Shown here in pieces: positions 23,355 through 35,077 of a stretch of 64,000 nucleotides of DNA. The notes below the pieces were generated by a model. It was given only the letters and a program-made list of their open reading frames with translations, did no database searches and was not told the DNA's origin. Position 1 is the first letter of the stretch; every line of letters begins with the position of its first letter. The translations under genes were made by a program, and so were the position numbers. The DNA comes from Filosporella fistucella (Eukaryota > Ascomycota > Leotiomycetes > Helotiales): contig JAQJZZ010000010.1 of assembly GCA_030077755.1 (NCBI GenBank), positions 3,782,001 through 3,846,000 of the forward strand, read 5' to 3'.

Positions 23355-23869
23355 CTAGCCGGTCTGAGTCTCCTCGTAATGATCGCGAGTGTCTGGATTG
23401 TCTATAACGGACAAATGAGGTTGATGTCACAGAACGAATTGTAAGATCCTTAGAGTTGGGCCAAATATCTATGTATGTAGGATATCTACATTCTTTCTGA
23501 GTTTGGCATGGATATATAGATGATGCAATGGATGATTGGGTTGAGACATGTCATGATTTGAGTATTGCATAGCGAGTCGAGTCTTTTTGTGGCATAGGTA
23601 CGGAATGGTATGGTTGGTATTGGTGATTTGGTATGGGTAGCTGGGCGTTATCGGCATTGTATTTAAGCTGCAGAGGGTAGGCTACCTTGCACGAATGAGA
23701 TTAGATGTGTTGATAATGGGATGACACACATTTTTTCATATTTCTATGTTGTGATCTAAATATGATTGTGGTGACAGGACAAGGTGCAATGCGACAGATG
23801 AGGTACTTCTTCACAAGATCCTCTTTGCCAGGTTGAGCCATCAAAAACTGTTTTAATCTACAAACAAAA

Positions 23870-24500
23870 CAATATACTTCTCGTTACAAGACGCCCATTC
23901 CGGATTTCAAGAGCGAATACCAGAAGGTTATGGCTAGCATATATCTTGTTGCAAGACGCACGTTCCGGACTTTAAGAGTATATGCCGGAAGTTTATAGAT
24001 AGTAACTATTCTGTTGCAAGACATATGCTCCGGACTCTAGAAGTGAATATAAGAACTTATAGCTATCATATGTTTCCTTGTACAACAAAATGGATGTTTG
24101 ACCATTCACTCTTAGTAGTTATGCAACGAAAGTCTATCTGAGCATTCACTCCCAAATCATGAGCCTTTCGTCGTGCAATAAGAGAGGAGGTAGCATTTCT
24201 AAGGGCAGTTTTAGCCTGGACGTCGCGCAACGAAACTATCTTTAGGACATTCACTCTTTGAGCACGGAGCTAAGCGTCATGCAACAGAATGAAAATTGCT
24301 ATAATCACTTTTAGTTCCGTAATGGGTCGTCATGCAACGAAATCAAGTTTGTGGGGTAGAGCTTTTCGTTGCTAGACGCCGTGTCCCAGACTTCAAAGAG
24401 TGAATATTAAAAGAATATCTATTCTAAGCCATGTTCTGTATTCCGTTGCATCACGCAGGCTCCAGACTTGACGAGTGAATCGCTAATGCAACATATCTCA
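23870..24500. repeat. Degenerate ~65-bp repeat array in both orientations
   Basis: Three head-to-tail units start near 23882, 23947 and 24012 (period 65). Each reads roughly CGTTGCAAGACGC, a few bases, TCCGGACTTNAAGAGTGAAT, then a spacer like AGAANNTTATAGCTAGCAT. From about 24100 to 24345 the same core occurs inverted about five times (CATTCACTCTT ... ATGCAACGAAA). Two further forward units start near 24366 and 24443. Units are diverged, and deletions are visible. There are no coding features, terminal repeats or target-site duplications that I can recognise. The arrangement could fold into long imperfect hairpins. Confidence 0.65.
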
Positions 24501-25385
24501 TTCTGCTTGTTAGATTCAAGTGCCGCTAAAGAGGAGCTCCAAAATAAAAGATTTAGTACTCTAGCACTTTAGTAATATCCCTCTTGCTACCTAAAATAGT
24601 ATAGCTAACTAAATCATATGAAATCATAGACTCTTATCTAAACGTTCACCCTAAAACAAAATTTAAGGTTGAGAAATCCACTGACAATGTGTTTCACTTT
24701 GCTGTGCAAGTCGTATATGTCATCATTCTTATCATAAGGGTTCAGGGTCCTTCAGCCCTCAAAACATACCCACCTACCTAGTCACGCCACCAAACCGTGG
24801 ATCTGGGCCGAGCGGGGCACGGAAAGCTTCATAGTACTTGGATAGTGTATCTAGGTTCCAAATTCGGAATTCCCCAGGCGACTTCCTAGCACATCTAGAA
24901 CATTTTGCCTATACGGAGTTCCCGAAAAGAGACGTCGTAACATCATCTATTTATTGTAATAGATCATTGACTTTTTATACGTGAACTAGACTTGGAAAAT
25001 AGAAGTAGAGGCTATGTGAGCTTACACATGTTGTGGGGATATGAAGAACAAGCTGAAGAAGCTAGGGAGACAGGCGTCTGACAGGTCAGATTCATTAGGA
25101 ATGGCACTAAAAAGCAAATAAACCAAGAACATGTTCGCGGGAATCGAACGAAATGCCAACAGAAATATTGATTCTATTAATCTGTATGCGAGAGCATAGT
25201 GCTCATCCTGTATGCTATGATTTTGCTTCTGAAGAATGATATGGTATGCCCCAACGCCCGCTAAATGCATTCAATTATTGAGACTCTAAATCATGCAATG
25301 GTAAGAAATCTCGCCCACTCAGCTTCTATTTAAACTCTCTGTCTCCGTCCCATCATAATATCGTCAACCATTCAGATAGAAGCAC
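24501..25385. other. Intergenic region 3' of Rad26 gene
   Basis: About 0.9 kb between the repeat array and the stop of the Rad26 gene. A minus-strand ATG frame at 25022-25270 (82 codons, hydrophobic) has no other support. Nothing else was recognised. Confidence 0.35.
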
Positions 25386-28300
25386 CTACTTGAACTCCTC
25401 TTTCAGCACCCACTTCCCTCTCATCTGACTATTCCCTTTCTCTAGAATTGCGATCTCGCCGAGCATATGCTTAAACTGCGCTGTCTGTTCCGCAGATTTA
25501 CACATCCGATTAAAATGATTGACTAGTGCCTGACTAGGAACAGAGCCACCTTGCCTCTTGATAAAGTCTCTGATCAACTTCATGAAATCTTTCCCTCGAG
25601 GAGGTGGTGTATTATTGTTGGAAGTGCCAGGCGTAGCAGAACGAGAAGAGCTTGCACTGCCGACAGTTGAAATACCCTGGCGATCAGCGAGATTGGAAAG
25701 AATGCTAGCTGATCCGGGCGCGAGTCTACCACGACGAACATTGACGGGGCGTCCAGCAGAGCCGAATTCGCCGGTCCAGGTGACAGTGCCAGGTGCAACT
25801 GTATGTGCGATTTCACCAGCTTTACGGAGTTCATTTGCTGCTTCTGCGGCAACTCTTTTCGCTTCCCGCTCAAGCATGCTACGGTCTCCAGCGATTTTCT
25901 TCTTCCCGTTGATGATTTGGTCATGCTCGAGGGCAGAATGCACACCAGAGCGAGCGAAGATACCTTCCATTAGGCGGGCTTCGTCGGATGTAGGCTTCTC
26001 TTCAGATGGATCGCCACGGAATGCTTCGAGGCTTGCAACGCCAGTAAGACTGCGAACAGCTGAATCAGCGTCTCCTTGAGGAGCAGCAGATTGAGTGACA
26101 TCTTGAGAGACGATATCATTCTGAACTGCAGTGGCAGCAGCGGCTCCTTGAACAGCCACATTATCTTCCAGGGCGGCAGGTGGTGGCGTCTTATCAAATT
26201 TTACTTCAGTGCCCTTGAACATTTGTCCAGTTTCTGTGCTATCACCATCCGCACTACCAAGGGTAAAAAGGTCATGAAGATCCTTCATCTGGAATGTCTG
26301 TCGTTGCTTAGGATCTTTCAAGATCTTATTTGTCAAGAATTGCTTGAAAATCTGGCGATGATAGATTTTCTCCTCGATAGTACCAGCAGTCATGAGACGG
26401 TAAATTGTGACCTCTTTCTTCTGCCCAAGACGCCAAGCACGTTCGCGAGCCTGAATATCAGTTGAAGGATTCCAATCAGGATCGAATATGATGACACGAT
26501 TGGCCCCAGTCAGATTCACACCGAGACCACCAACTTTGGTTGTAAGTAAGAAAACATGAAGGTCGGGATCATTGTTGAATCGATCAACCAAGGTCTGTCG
26601 ATCCTTGATGTTGGTACTGCCATCCATTCGGAGGTAGTTGAAGCCACCGAGATTTTTGACAAAGTCTTCGATGATGTTCAGCATCTGGACACCTTGACTA
26701 AAAAGCAGCGTTTTGTGACCAAAACCTTTCCACATCTGAAGCAAAGCTTTGACGACCTGCATTTTCCCGGACTTGTTGGGATTTCCCCACTTGTAGTCTG
26801 GTTTGGTTTTCAATAAAGGATCAAGAAGATCTGGATGATTGCAAATCTTGCGCAAGATGTCAATGCCGTAGAGTGATTGGCGAGTGTGGTTCAAGATTGA
26901 GGTCATCTCATTAGAATTGAGAAACATTTCATATGCTTCTCGCTGTGGTCGAGTAAGCTTGCAGAACAAGACCTGCTCGCTCTTTTTAGGCAAGTCGGAA
27001 GCAACATCAACCTTCAGTCTTTGCAGAAGATAAGGACCAATGGCTTCCTTCAGAGTTTCGGCGCATTTAGTAGCAGTGAGGACTTGGAGATTTGTCGCGT
27101 TTGCGTAACCACCAATCTTAATTGGTACTTCGAAGCTTTGCCGGAAGTTGACCAGAGTGCCCAGTCGCATAGGAAACACGAAATCGAAAAGGGACCAGAG
27201 CTCAGTAAGATTATTTTGCATCGGGGTACCCGAGAGGATGACTCGATTCGGCGTTCGCAATTCCTTGCAGTAGATGGTAATAGCGGTGTTTGGGTTTCGG
27301 ATCTTGTGGCCTTCATCGAGGACGGCGTAGCCCCAGTCGACTGAAATGAGAATATCCGAATACGTCTGTAAGCCTGCATATGTTGTGACTAGAACATGGC
27401 CGTGCTTGACAACTCTGTCAACAATTTTCCTGGCTGCCTTTGATGATTTTGAGGGCTTGTGATGGACGCCTCCGTCATACAGTTCTTCGATTTCTTCAAT
27501 ACGTCCCTCGTTCTTAACATTCAACATGCCACTACCTGAGCTATGAAGAATTGATACTCGCATTGGTGGCCACCACTTGTGAAACTCATTGACCCATTGC
27601 CGGAGAACAGTGGCCGGAGCTACTACAATAATAGGCTTCGTGAGTTTTTTACTGTAGTGCAGAGCAGCCAGGAACGAGATGATTTGAATTGTCTTTCCCA
27701 ACCCCATCTCATCACCAATGATACCTCCAACTTGCTGCTCGTAAAGCTCACCAAGCCATTGAACACAAGTCTTTTGGTATTCAAAGAGAGCTGGGTAAAT
27801 ATCGCCAGGAAGTTTAACACCATTCTCGAACTGATGATCGGGAGCATCTGGGCATGGTTTGAACCATTCTTCCTCTTCTGAATTCTCGGCTGCCATTTCT
27901 TCTTCTCGAGCTTCATTCTGATGCAACTTTCTGGTCCGCGCTGCTCCACGACTAGCAACCCACTTGTTCAGTCGAGATTGGTACATCTCCTCGTTACCAT
28001 CGTCAATGCCAGCCAGATCAACGGTCTCATCGGTAGCTTTCATCTTTCGAGCAGGTCTTTTCTTGTTCGTTCGTGCAGTCATGATTGCACCATCTGCATC
28101 ATCCTCCTCCTCGAACTCGTCAATGTCATCTGCAGAACCGTCAGGTGTGAAGTCATCTTCATCTGAAGCGACTCTGCGTGATACACGAGTAGATGAAGCC
28201 GACCCATTCCCAAGACGTCTCTTCTTGCGTGGTCGCAAAGAAAATTCGTCTTCCGGTGTTGTCACTACAGTCTCTGGTCCATCTGCGAAGCCAGGTAATC

Positions 28301-29042
28301 GCAGATTTTGATGTGATTTCGGCTCTGATACCTCGACTTGCTCATACTCTCCTACCTCCGCTTGCTCTTCCGCATCCATCAAGGCGTCAGTAAGATCGTC
28401 ATTGAATCCCCCAGCCCCTCTTGCTGGCATTCGCGAGAATGGTGTGATTTTGCCAGTACGGATCAGAAAGTCCCTTTGACTCTCATTTGTCATACGCTTG
28501 TTCGCATTGTCTGCAGCTGTATCTCCATTCTCGACTCCATCGAATTGATGTCTCTCATCTATGCGACCTTGGATGTCTTTGACATCTTGCTTCAGTGTGG
28601 CGATCTCTGCGATTATACGCTCGATTTCTTCTCCGCAGCGCCTTCGCATTAAGGGATTGCTGTCGAGGGTCGTGTACTTGCGCTGCTGTGTGCGCTTCCG
28701 GGATTCAAGCTTCTCGATACTGTCATTGACCTTATTCATACGCTTTTGGTCGCGCTCATCCTCTTGCTCAATCATAGCCAAATTCGCCTGATTCGTAATA
28801 TCCCTCTCCAGATCATCCTGATCTCGCACATTCTCAGTCAGGCCTAGAAGAGCGGTCGCTTCGTCTTCTGGTAGCGGATTTTCGGGTTTGATTCTATCTT
28901 CAACAGTGTCATCTGCGAGGGCGGCTGCAGCTTCTGCGATGGATGGAGGAGGATTGGGTTGCGCAACAGTGTCTTGAGGTATTTCGGGCGTAGGACTCAC
29001 TTCAGTTTTGATGGCGAAGGCCGGCTCACTGAATGGGTCCAT
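25386..29042 (-). CDS. rad26: SWI2/SNF2 DNA-dependent ATPase, Rad26/CSB (ERCC6) homolog
   Basis: Transcription-coupled nucleotide-excision repair ATPase acting on stalled RNA polymerase II in the nucleus. Intronless, 1218 residues from the ATG at 29042 (MDPFSEPAF); an in-frame ATG at 29153 would add a poorly conserved, hydrophobic leader. The N-terminal third is acidic/basic with coiled-coil character and the DDLERDITNQANL segment typical of Rad26/CSB. Helicase motif I is GDEMGLGKTIQ near residue 440, and motif II is DEGH near 574. The C-terminal helicase lobe (LLFSQGVQMLNIIEDF, TTKVGGLGVNLTGANRVIIFDPDWNPSTD, ARERAWRLGQ) spans ~730-880. The tail contains a winged-helix-like segment ending RGKWVLKEEFK. 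The order and sequence fit Rad26 rather than Rad54 or Mot1. Confidence 0.93.
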   Translation of the reverse strand: MDPFSEPAFAIKTEVSPTPEIPQDTVAQPNPPPSIAEAAAALADDTVEDRIKPENPLPEDEATALLGLTENVRDQDDLERDITNQANLAMIEQEDERDQKRMNKVNDSIEKLESRKRTQQRKYTTLDSNPLMRRRCGEEIERIIAEIATLKQDVKDIQGRIDERHQFDGVENGDTAADNANKRMTNESQRDFLIRTGKITPFSRMPARGAGGFNDDLTDALMDAEEQAEVGEYEQVEVSEPKSHQNLRLPGFADGPETVVTTPEDEFSLRPRKKRRLGNGSASSTRVSRRVASDEDDFTPDGSADDIDEFEEEDDADGAIMTARTNKKRPARKMKATDETVDLAGIDDGNEEMYQSRLNKWVASRGAARTRKLHQNEAREEEMAAENSEEEEWFKPCPDAPDHQFENGVKLPGDIYPALFEYQKTCVQWLGELYEQQVGGIIGDEMGLGKTIQIISFLAALHYSKKLTKPIIVVAPATVLRQWVNEFHKWWPPMRVSILHSSGSGMLNVKNEGRIEEIEELYDGGVHHKPSKSSKAARKIVDRVVKHGHVLVTTYAGLQTYSDILISVDWGYAVLDEGHKIRNPNTAITIYCKELRTPNRVILSGTPMQNNLTELWSLFDFVFPMRLGTLVNFRQSFEVPIKIGGYANATNLQVLTATKCAETLKEAIGPYLLQRLKVDVASDLPKKSEQVLFCKLTRPQREAYEMFLNSNEMTSILNHTRQSLYGIDILRKICNHPDLLDPLLKTKPDYKWGNPNKSGKMQVVKALLQMWKGFGHKTLLFSQGVQMLNIIEDFVKNLGGFNYLRMDGSTNIKDRQTLVDRFNNDPDLHVFLLTTKVGGLGVNLTGANRVIIFDPDWNPSTDIQARERAWRLGQKKEVTIYRLMTAGTIEEKIYHRQIFKQFLTNKILKDPKQRQTFQMKDLHDLFTLGSADGDSTETGQMFKGTEVKFDKTPPPAALEDNVAVQGAAAATAVQNDIVSQDVTQSAAPQGDADSAVRSLTGVASLEAFRGDPSEEKPTSDEARLMEGIFARSGVHSALEHDQIINGKKKIAGDRSMLEREAKRVAAEAANELRKAGEIAHTVAPGTVTWTGEFGSAGRPVNVRRGRLAPGSASILSNLADRQGISTVGSASSSRSATPGTSNNNTPPPRGKDFMKLIRDFIKRQGGSVPSQALVNHFNRMCKSAEQTAQFKHMLGEIAILEKGNSQMRGKWVLKEEFK

Positions 29043-31144
29043 CTTGGTGACTGCGCAAGCAAAGTTGATGGATGTGAGGTTGCATGAAGAAAAGGAAACA
29101 GATGGCACGGAGGCAAAAATATGTGGTTTGGATACAGGCAGTGAATATTTCAAATTTGTTCATGTGGCGACGTCATGATAAAAGCGGACTCGTAAGTTTG
29201 AGTTTGTTTGAATTTTAAAGCTTTGGAAAAATATATAACGTGGTTCATTCAGCGTCGTAGGGAATTTGACAATTCGATGTCGGCATTCAATGAACTTCAA
29301 TTCACACCGGATGCGTCATTCAAGGCTTCAGCGAGGGACGCGAGAGGAATCCCTGCATACGATCCGTCAGGACGATGATTGGTTACAGAGTATTCGACCG
29401 AGCCTCGCAGTCATGTGAAACCTCATCAGTGCAATCCAAAACTAAGTAGGTAGGTTAGATCATCAAGATATCATACCTTACAAATGGTGAAGACTTTTGA
29501 TATTCTCTAGGAAGATGTGACAATTTGAAAATTGCGTCTGTGAGTAATCCAGTGATATACCTAGGGCTGTGCTGGTACTGTGACTTTACGACAAGCTGAC
29601 AATCTGGACAGCTGAGGGTCAGATTTCGCTGGCAAATAAATATACACGCATCCAGAATCAAGATATGTTTTATGCATATTCAGAGATAAGCAGCTTGTGG
29701 CTGAACTCTTAGATATTTGTACAACTCAAGCTCTTGCAAAACACAGTCCTCAGAATATGGACGTAATCCCGATCTCGTCCTTCCTGCTACCCCAGCATGC
29801 TTCACATGCAAGCAAATGCTTGCAACACCAAACTCTCTCAACAGAATCGATAGGAAGTTTGATACCAATCTTGACTTGACCGCTGTTTAAGGGAGCTCTG
29901 TCCGGATAACCAGAATATCTCTATAGTGATGAAAGCAGCAAGTCATGGTGTTTTCGTGAAGCTTGCAGTGTTGAGGTGTGCAAATATTATTTTTTTGACC
30001 AGAAAGAGAAAAGGGAACCAAGAAATACGCAGCTGAACTGTTGAAATAATATCCGACGAACATCGCTCGACTACTTCATAATAGCTCTGAGCCATCATGT
30101 TCTTGTTTCACCCCTTCCGTCCCCTAATATTCCTGTTCATAAAGACGTAGCATAAAGCTCTATCGAAGACGAGTGCACAAAGTCATTTCGAAGGCACTTT
30201 TACGTACCTAGGAAGGTAGCAGGACTAGCCGCTCGCCTTACTGTACCTTGGGCGGCAAAATCTCATTTGCAATTCACCATCTCTTCGTTAGCACGAATTT
30301 CGATAAAAATATCTTGTGAATATTCTATGTATCTTGCATGCAAGATGTTCCATTGAGGATCACTTAGATTCTGCAAATGTTGAAGGGCATCTAATCAGCC
30401 ACTCCAAATATGTGTGGAGAGTACGGTCTGTATGGAGAAATAAGGAGTCCGACCGCATAGGTATCTAATATTGGGTTGCAATTAATAAAAACCCAATTCA
30501 ACCAACAAGCAGCGAGCCAAGCTGAAACTTATATTTGGGCCGTATGGAGTCCTCGTACCCACCAAAAGCGAGCCCAAGTCCTCGATGCCACGAATATGGC
30601 ATGGTCCTGCGACGTGGATGAGGAAAACCTCTCGAAGATAGTCGGAGAATCATACATAGTCTGTGATATATAGGTAATGCGTGAATCAAGCTCTTCTATC
30701 CGTGAATTGTTAAAAAATCGCCTGGTATTCATGTCATACTACTCTCTCGTGTACGGTAAAATACAAGGTGTTTTTGTCACCGTTTGCTCCAGCCCAGCCT
30801 GGTCAGAGTGCGCTTCGCGCTAAAGCTGTTCGCTTTGGGTTTGAATTGGCAGGGCAGACAAGTCCTCTCCATCAACCACACTCGAGACGTCAACTTTTAC
30901 CTAAACCCAGCATGAATCGTTGACACGAGTATCATATCTCAAGGGCTTTACTTGCCTCTGCCGGGAGGCTTTTGATTTTGTTGCGACGCGTATCCAACGG
31001 GTTTCCACCTTATTGCTGCTGGTACGACGACGACGCTTGTGCTCATCTTCGTGAGCTTTACGACCCTCCCTCCCCCTTTGGCACCTCCCTTACTCTACGC
31101 CCCTCTAAGATCCTCCGATCGTTTTCTACGGCCACGAAGTCATT
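29043..31144. promoter_or_regulatory. Divergent intergenic region Rad26 / Yak1
   Basis: A 2.1-kb interval with both promoters. The 3' portion (about 30760-31144) is probably the Yak1 leader, with C/T-rich stretches just before the ATG. No supported gene; short frames at 29455-29661 and 29680-29868 have no features. Confidence 0.4.
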
Positions 31145-34047
31145 ATGGATCAGTACCAGCAATCCTATACTGACTCGGCTCGACGATACAACAGTAACCC
31201 CCCACCAAGCCAGGCTCAGATGGCGCGAGACTACAACAACGGAAACGCACCCCCCGCCGGATTCACTTACGAGCAATATCAAGGCGGTATGGGTGCGCAA
31301 TCTCATTCCTTAACAGCTTCGCCAAACGCTACACCACATATGAGGGATGGGAACGGCGATGTAGCCATGCAAGACGCTGGTGACCCATATAGTGGTATGA
31401 AGTATCCTATGCGGCCCCATCACCAACAACATCTTTCAGGCAGTCGAACGGCTTCGCATCACTCACCTCAAGAACCTTCTGCAGCAGCTCAAAGATACTC
31501 CCCAATGGAGACGCTGTCTCCAAGCTCGCCGTACGGCGCGCCGCAACAGGGTCAGAACCAATATGGGTCACGTCAATCACCAACAAGACCAGGAACTTAT
31601 TCATCTCCGACCTCATACTACGCAAATCGGCAGCAGACGCAACAACTACCTCCTATTACACCTTATACTTCAAACAACGACAGCTATCCTTCATCCGCGA
31701 CTCAACAATTGAATGCAGTTTTCGGCAATGACCCCAAATCTCCTCGTCGCCCTGTGCCACAAACATCGCAAGGTCCGCCAGGAAGAGGCCCTGTACCTCA
31801 GTTCACGAAGATTCATTCCATGAATGACCTGCAGCCAAAAGTCAATGCTCAACCTGCATTTCGCAGAGCAAATCCAGAGGGTGGATTCATTAGTGTAGGA
31901 TGTTCGCCGAGCAATATATTTCATTTGCTGACTGGATATATAGCCACTTCAAGCTCTTACGAGCCATCTGCCATCAACGTATCGAATTTGCAATCCTAGC
32001 TTCAAATACGAATCCTCTCGCAATCCTCGCCGAGTCCTCACAAAACCAAGCAAAGGTGTGAAGAACGATGGGTTTGATAATGAAGACAGTGACTATATTC
32101 TCTACGTTAATGACATTCTCGGGTCTGAAGAGACTGGTCATAAGTATGTGTCTAGGTCAATACATTGTTTTCCTGAAGATGGTGAATGCTAACATAAAAC
32201 TTAGGAATCGGTATCTTATTCTTGATGTATTGGGACAAGGCACGTTTGGACAGGTGGTGAAATGTCAGAACTTGAAAACCCAGGAGGTAGTTGCAGTGAA
32301 AGTTGTCAAGAATAGGACAGCGTATTTCAATCAGAGTATGATGGAGGTTTCAGTGCTTGACCTGGTAGGACTAATCGAGTGTTTTTTCCCACACATTTTG
32401 CTGATGATTGCTATAGCTGAACACCAAGCTCGATAAGAACGACGATCATCATATTCTGCGACTGAAAGATACCTTCATACACCGACAACATCTCTGCTTG
32501 GTGTTCGAATTACTCAGCGTTAACTTGTACGAGCTAATTAAGCAAAACCAGTTCCGCGGCTTGAGTACAACACTGGTACGGGTATTTGCGCAGCAATTGT
32601 TGAATGGGTTGAGTCTTCTGAACAAGGCTCGACTCATACATTGCGATTTGAAGCCGGAAAACATATTACTCAAAAATCTCGAGAGCCCGATTATCAAGAT
32701 CATAGATTTCGGCTCAGCGTGTGACGAACGTCAAACTGTTTACACCTATATCCAGTCAAGATTTTACCGGTCTCCGGAAGTCTTACTTGGGTTGCCCTAC
32801 TCTTCAGCTATCGATATGTGGTCATTAGGCTGTATTGTTGTGGAGCTCTTTCTCGGACTACCACTTTTCCCAGGATCCTCGGAGTATAACCAGGTATCGA
32901 GAATAGTGGAGATGCTTGGGAATCCACCGAATTGGATGTTGGAGATGGGGAAACAGTCCGGGGAATTCTTTGAAAAAAGACACGATGTGGACGATTATGG
33001 TAGGAGGACATATCACCTCAAGAGTATGGAGCAATACTCTCGTGAGCATGGCACGAAGGAACAACCAAGCAAGAAGTACTTTCAAGCTACGACGCTACCA
33101 GAAATTATTCGATCATATGCCATGCCACGGAAGAATATGAAGCAAAGCGAAATTGATCGAGGTAAGCACTTAGACAACTATCAAGCTGTCCAATACTAAC
33201 AATTCCAGAAATGAACAACAGAGTTGCATTCATTGACTTCGTTCGAGGCCTTCTCAACATCAACCCATTGGAACGTTGGTCACCCCAGCAAGCCAAATTG
33301 CATCCTTTCATTACACAACAGAAGTACACTGGACCCTTCGTGCCTCCAATGAACTTGAAATCAAGTTCCATCAACCGATCACCAGCTCCGGGAACACAAC
33401 AGCAACAACAAGCCGAGGCACTAAGCAAACAGCGAGCACAGGCTGCAGCACAAGCTCAAGCCCAGGCCCATACCGCACAAGTGCATGCCCAATCTCAAGT
33501 ACCATACTCATCAAATGTTCCAATGGGACAATATCCACAAGGTGCAACAAATCAACCACCTATGTATGCCAATAACAACATGTATACGCCAAATACAAAT
33601 CAAGGTGCGCCACCACCATACCCGGCACAACAGGCCGGCTACAATCAAATGGGCATGATGGCGCAACCTCCTGCACAGATGCCGCAGCAACAGTATGCAC
33701 CTGGTCCACCCCAGCAGCAGCAGAGCCTCTATGCCCAGGCTACCATGCGCTCGGGTCGTCAAAGAGCTTCTACAATGGAAGTACAACAGGGAGGTATCCC
33801 AGTTGCCATCCAAAGGGTGGCTAGTCATCTTGATCCCAGCCAACCTATTCGCCTGCAACCAAGCCCTGCGTATTACCCACCTCCTCCTGATGGAGCTCCT
33901 GATGGAAATCCTGGAAGTGCACGGAGAAGGGGTAGCAGAGCTGCACAAGGAGCTCAAGCAGGGCAGCGCAGCAATCGGGATTTTATTCGTAACTTGGAAG
34001 ATCGTACACTTGAAGAAGGTTTCATGGGTCAGGCTCAGTGGCATTGA
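31145..34047 (+). CDS. yak1: Dual-specificity protein kinase Yak1 (DYRK family)
   Basis: Ser/Thr/Tyr kinase that restrains growth downstream of PKA/TOR signalling. Five exons: 31145-31894, 31944-32143, 32205-32364, 32417-33161 and 33209-34047 (introns 47-61 nt), giving 897 residues. The N-terminal 250 residues are Gln/Ser/Pro-rich. The exon-2 segment YRICNPSFKY...NPRRVLTKPS is the conserved pre-kinase box. The kinase domain starts near 318 with LGQGTFGQVV. The catalytic loop is HCDLKPEN near 445 (HCD instead of HRD, normal for Yak1), DFG follows in IIDFGSAC, and the autophosphorylated YTY is near 477 (QTVYTYIQSRFYRSPEV). The domain ends around 655. The C-terminal region is Gln/Ala-rich with short poly-Q and ends in a conserved basic segment (RSNRDFIRNLEDRTLEEGF). 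Confidence 0.95.
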
Positions 34048-35077
34048 GCGAGCAATGCTAGCTCCAACTCCTGCCGTGCTACATGCCTCACGACGTCGAT
34101 TTTGTATTTCACGCCAAGTCTCATACTCATATATGCGATCTATCTTCTATAAAAGGATCTGATCCAAAACGCTCACTCTTGAATTGGCGGCGTTTCCGTA
34201 CTCGGCTTGTGCATCTCGTAGTGCCGAAATTGTCTATCAAATGAGTTGACTTGATAGATCCTGATACCCCACGAAAGCTCTCTTCGTTTTCTTCGCAAAG
34301 GGCACAGTTCTCTTTACGCAGCAAGGGTCAATGCTACACAACAATACGCAAAAACACGAGATCTTGAGGAGCTGGTCTTTTGCTCAGGGAAGAAAAATTA
34401 ATCAGGTGACTGGCTGGTGGACGGGCCGGCATATATGCTTTGGGAGGTAAATTCTGAGGAGCTGGGTGGCTGGGTGGCTGGGAAAGACAGATGTTAAATC
34501 ACATACATGTGCTACCAAGGAGGAACTATCGGGTCTTGTGATTGCTGGCTCTCATGGTGAGATGGGATGGAAAGGAAATTTGGAGGAGTAGGTTGTTTAC
34601 AGTCTTCATTCTTGTAATTATCAGATCAGACCAGACAGAGAGACAGACATTGCATGGCGAATGGAGGAACGCTGACCTGTTTGACCTACTGTTGCGTTTG
34701 CTCCTATTTGATGGTGAGGTCATGTAATTTGTGCCAGAAGCGGATGCCGACTTTGCACATGAATTTCGAGTCATTCACAAAATAGTCAAGCATTGGAGAG
34801 CTGTATCATTTTGGCAGAAATCGTTTGTCTTGTCTATTTCTTACATACTATTACAGGAGCACGATTATCCAGGGTTGTAACACCAGGCGAAAAAATTGAC
34901 TTAATGTCCATACATCAAGTCATACAAGGCCGCAACGTTCTCAGATCCATTGTCGTCAGATACAAGCGGTTATAAGTCAATCCGGCGCAATCCGGATACA
35001 CCATATGAGATGATCCAAGGAGGGAGCTACCAGGTTTCGATATTTGAAAAGCAGCAAAGCTTCTATGGTCCAGATGT
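34048..35077. other. Convergent 3' intergenic region Yak1 / RRM gene
   Basis: About 1 kb between two converging genes, presumably both 3' untranslated regions. A short G-rich tandem, GGGTGGCT repeated around 34459-34482, is the only structure I see. No gene was recognised. Confidence 0.4.

Noticed and set aside
25130..25160. B-box-like GTTCGATTCCC on the minus strand
   Set aside because: Flanking bases do not pair as a T-arm, and no A-box is present, so it is not a tRNA.
30972..31313. Possible overlapping upstream frame at the Yak1 start
   Set aside because: It begins with TTG rather than ATG and is unlikely to act as an upstream ORF.
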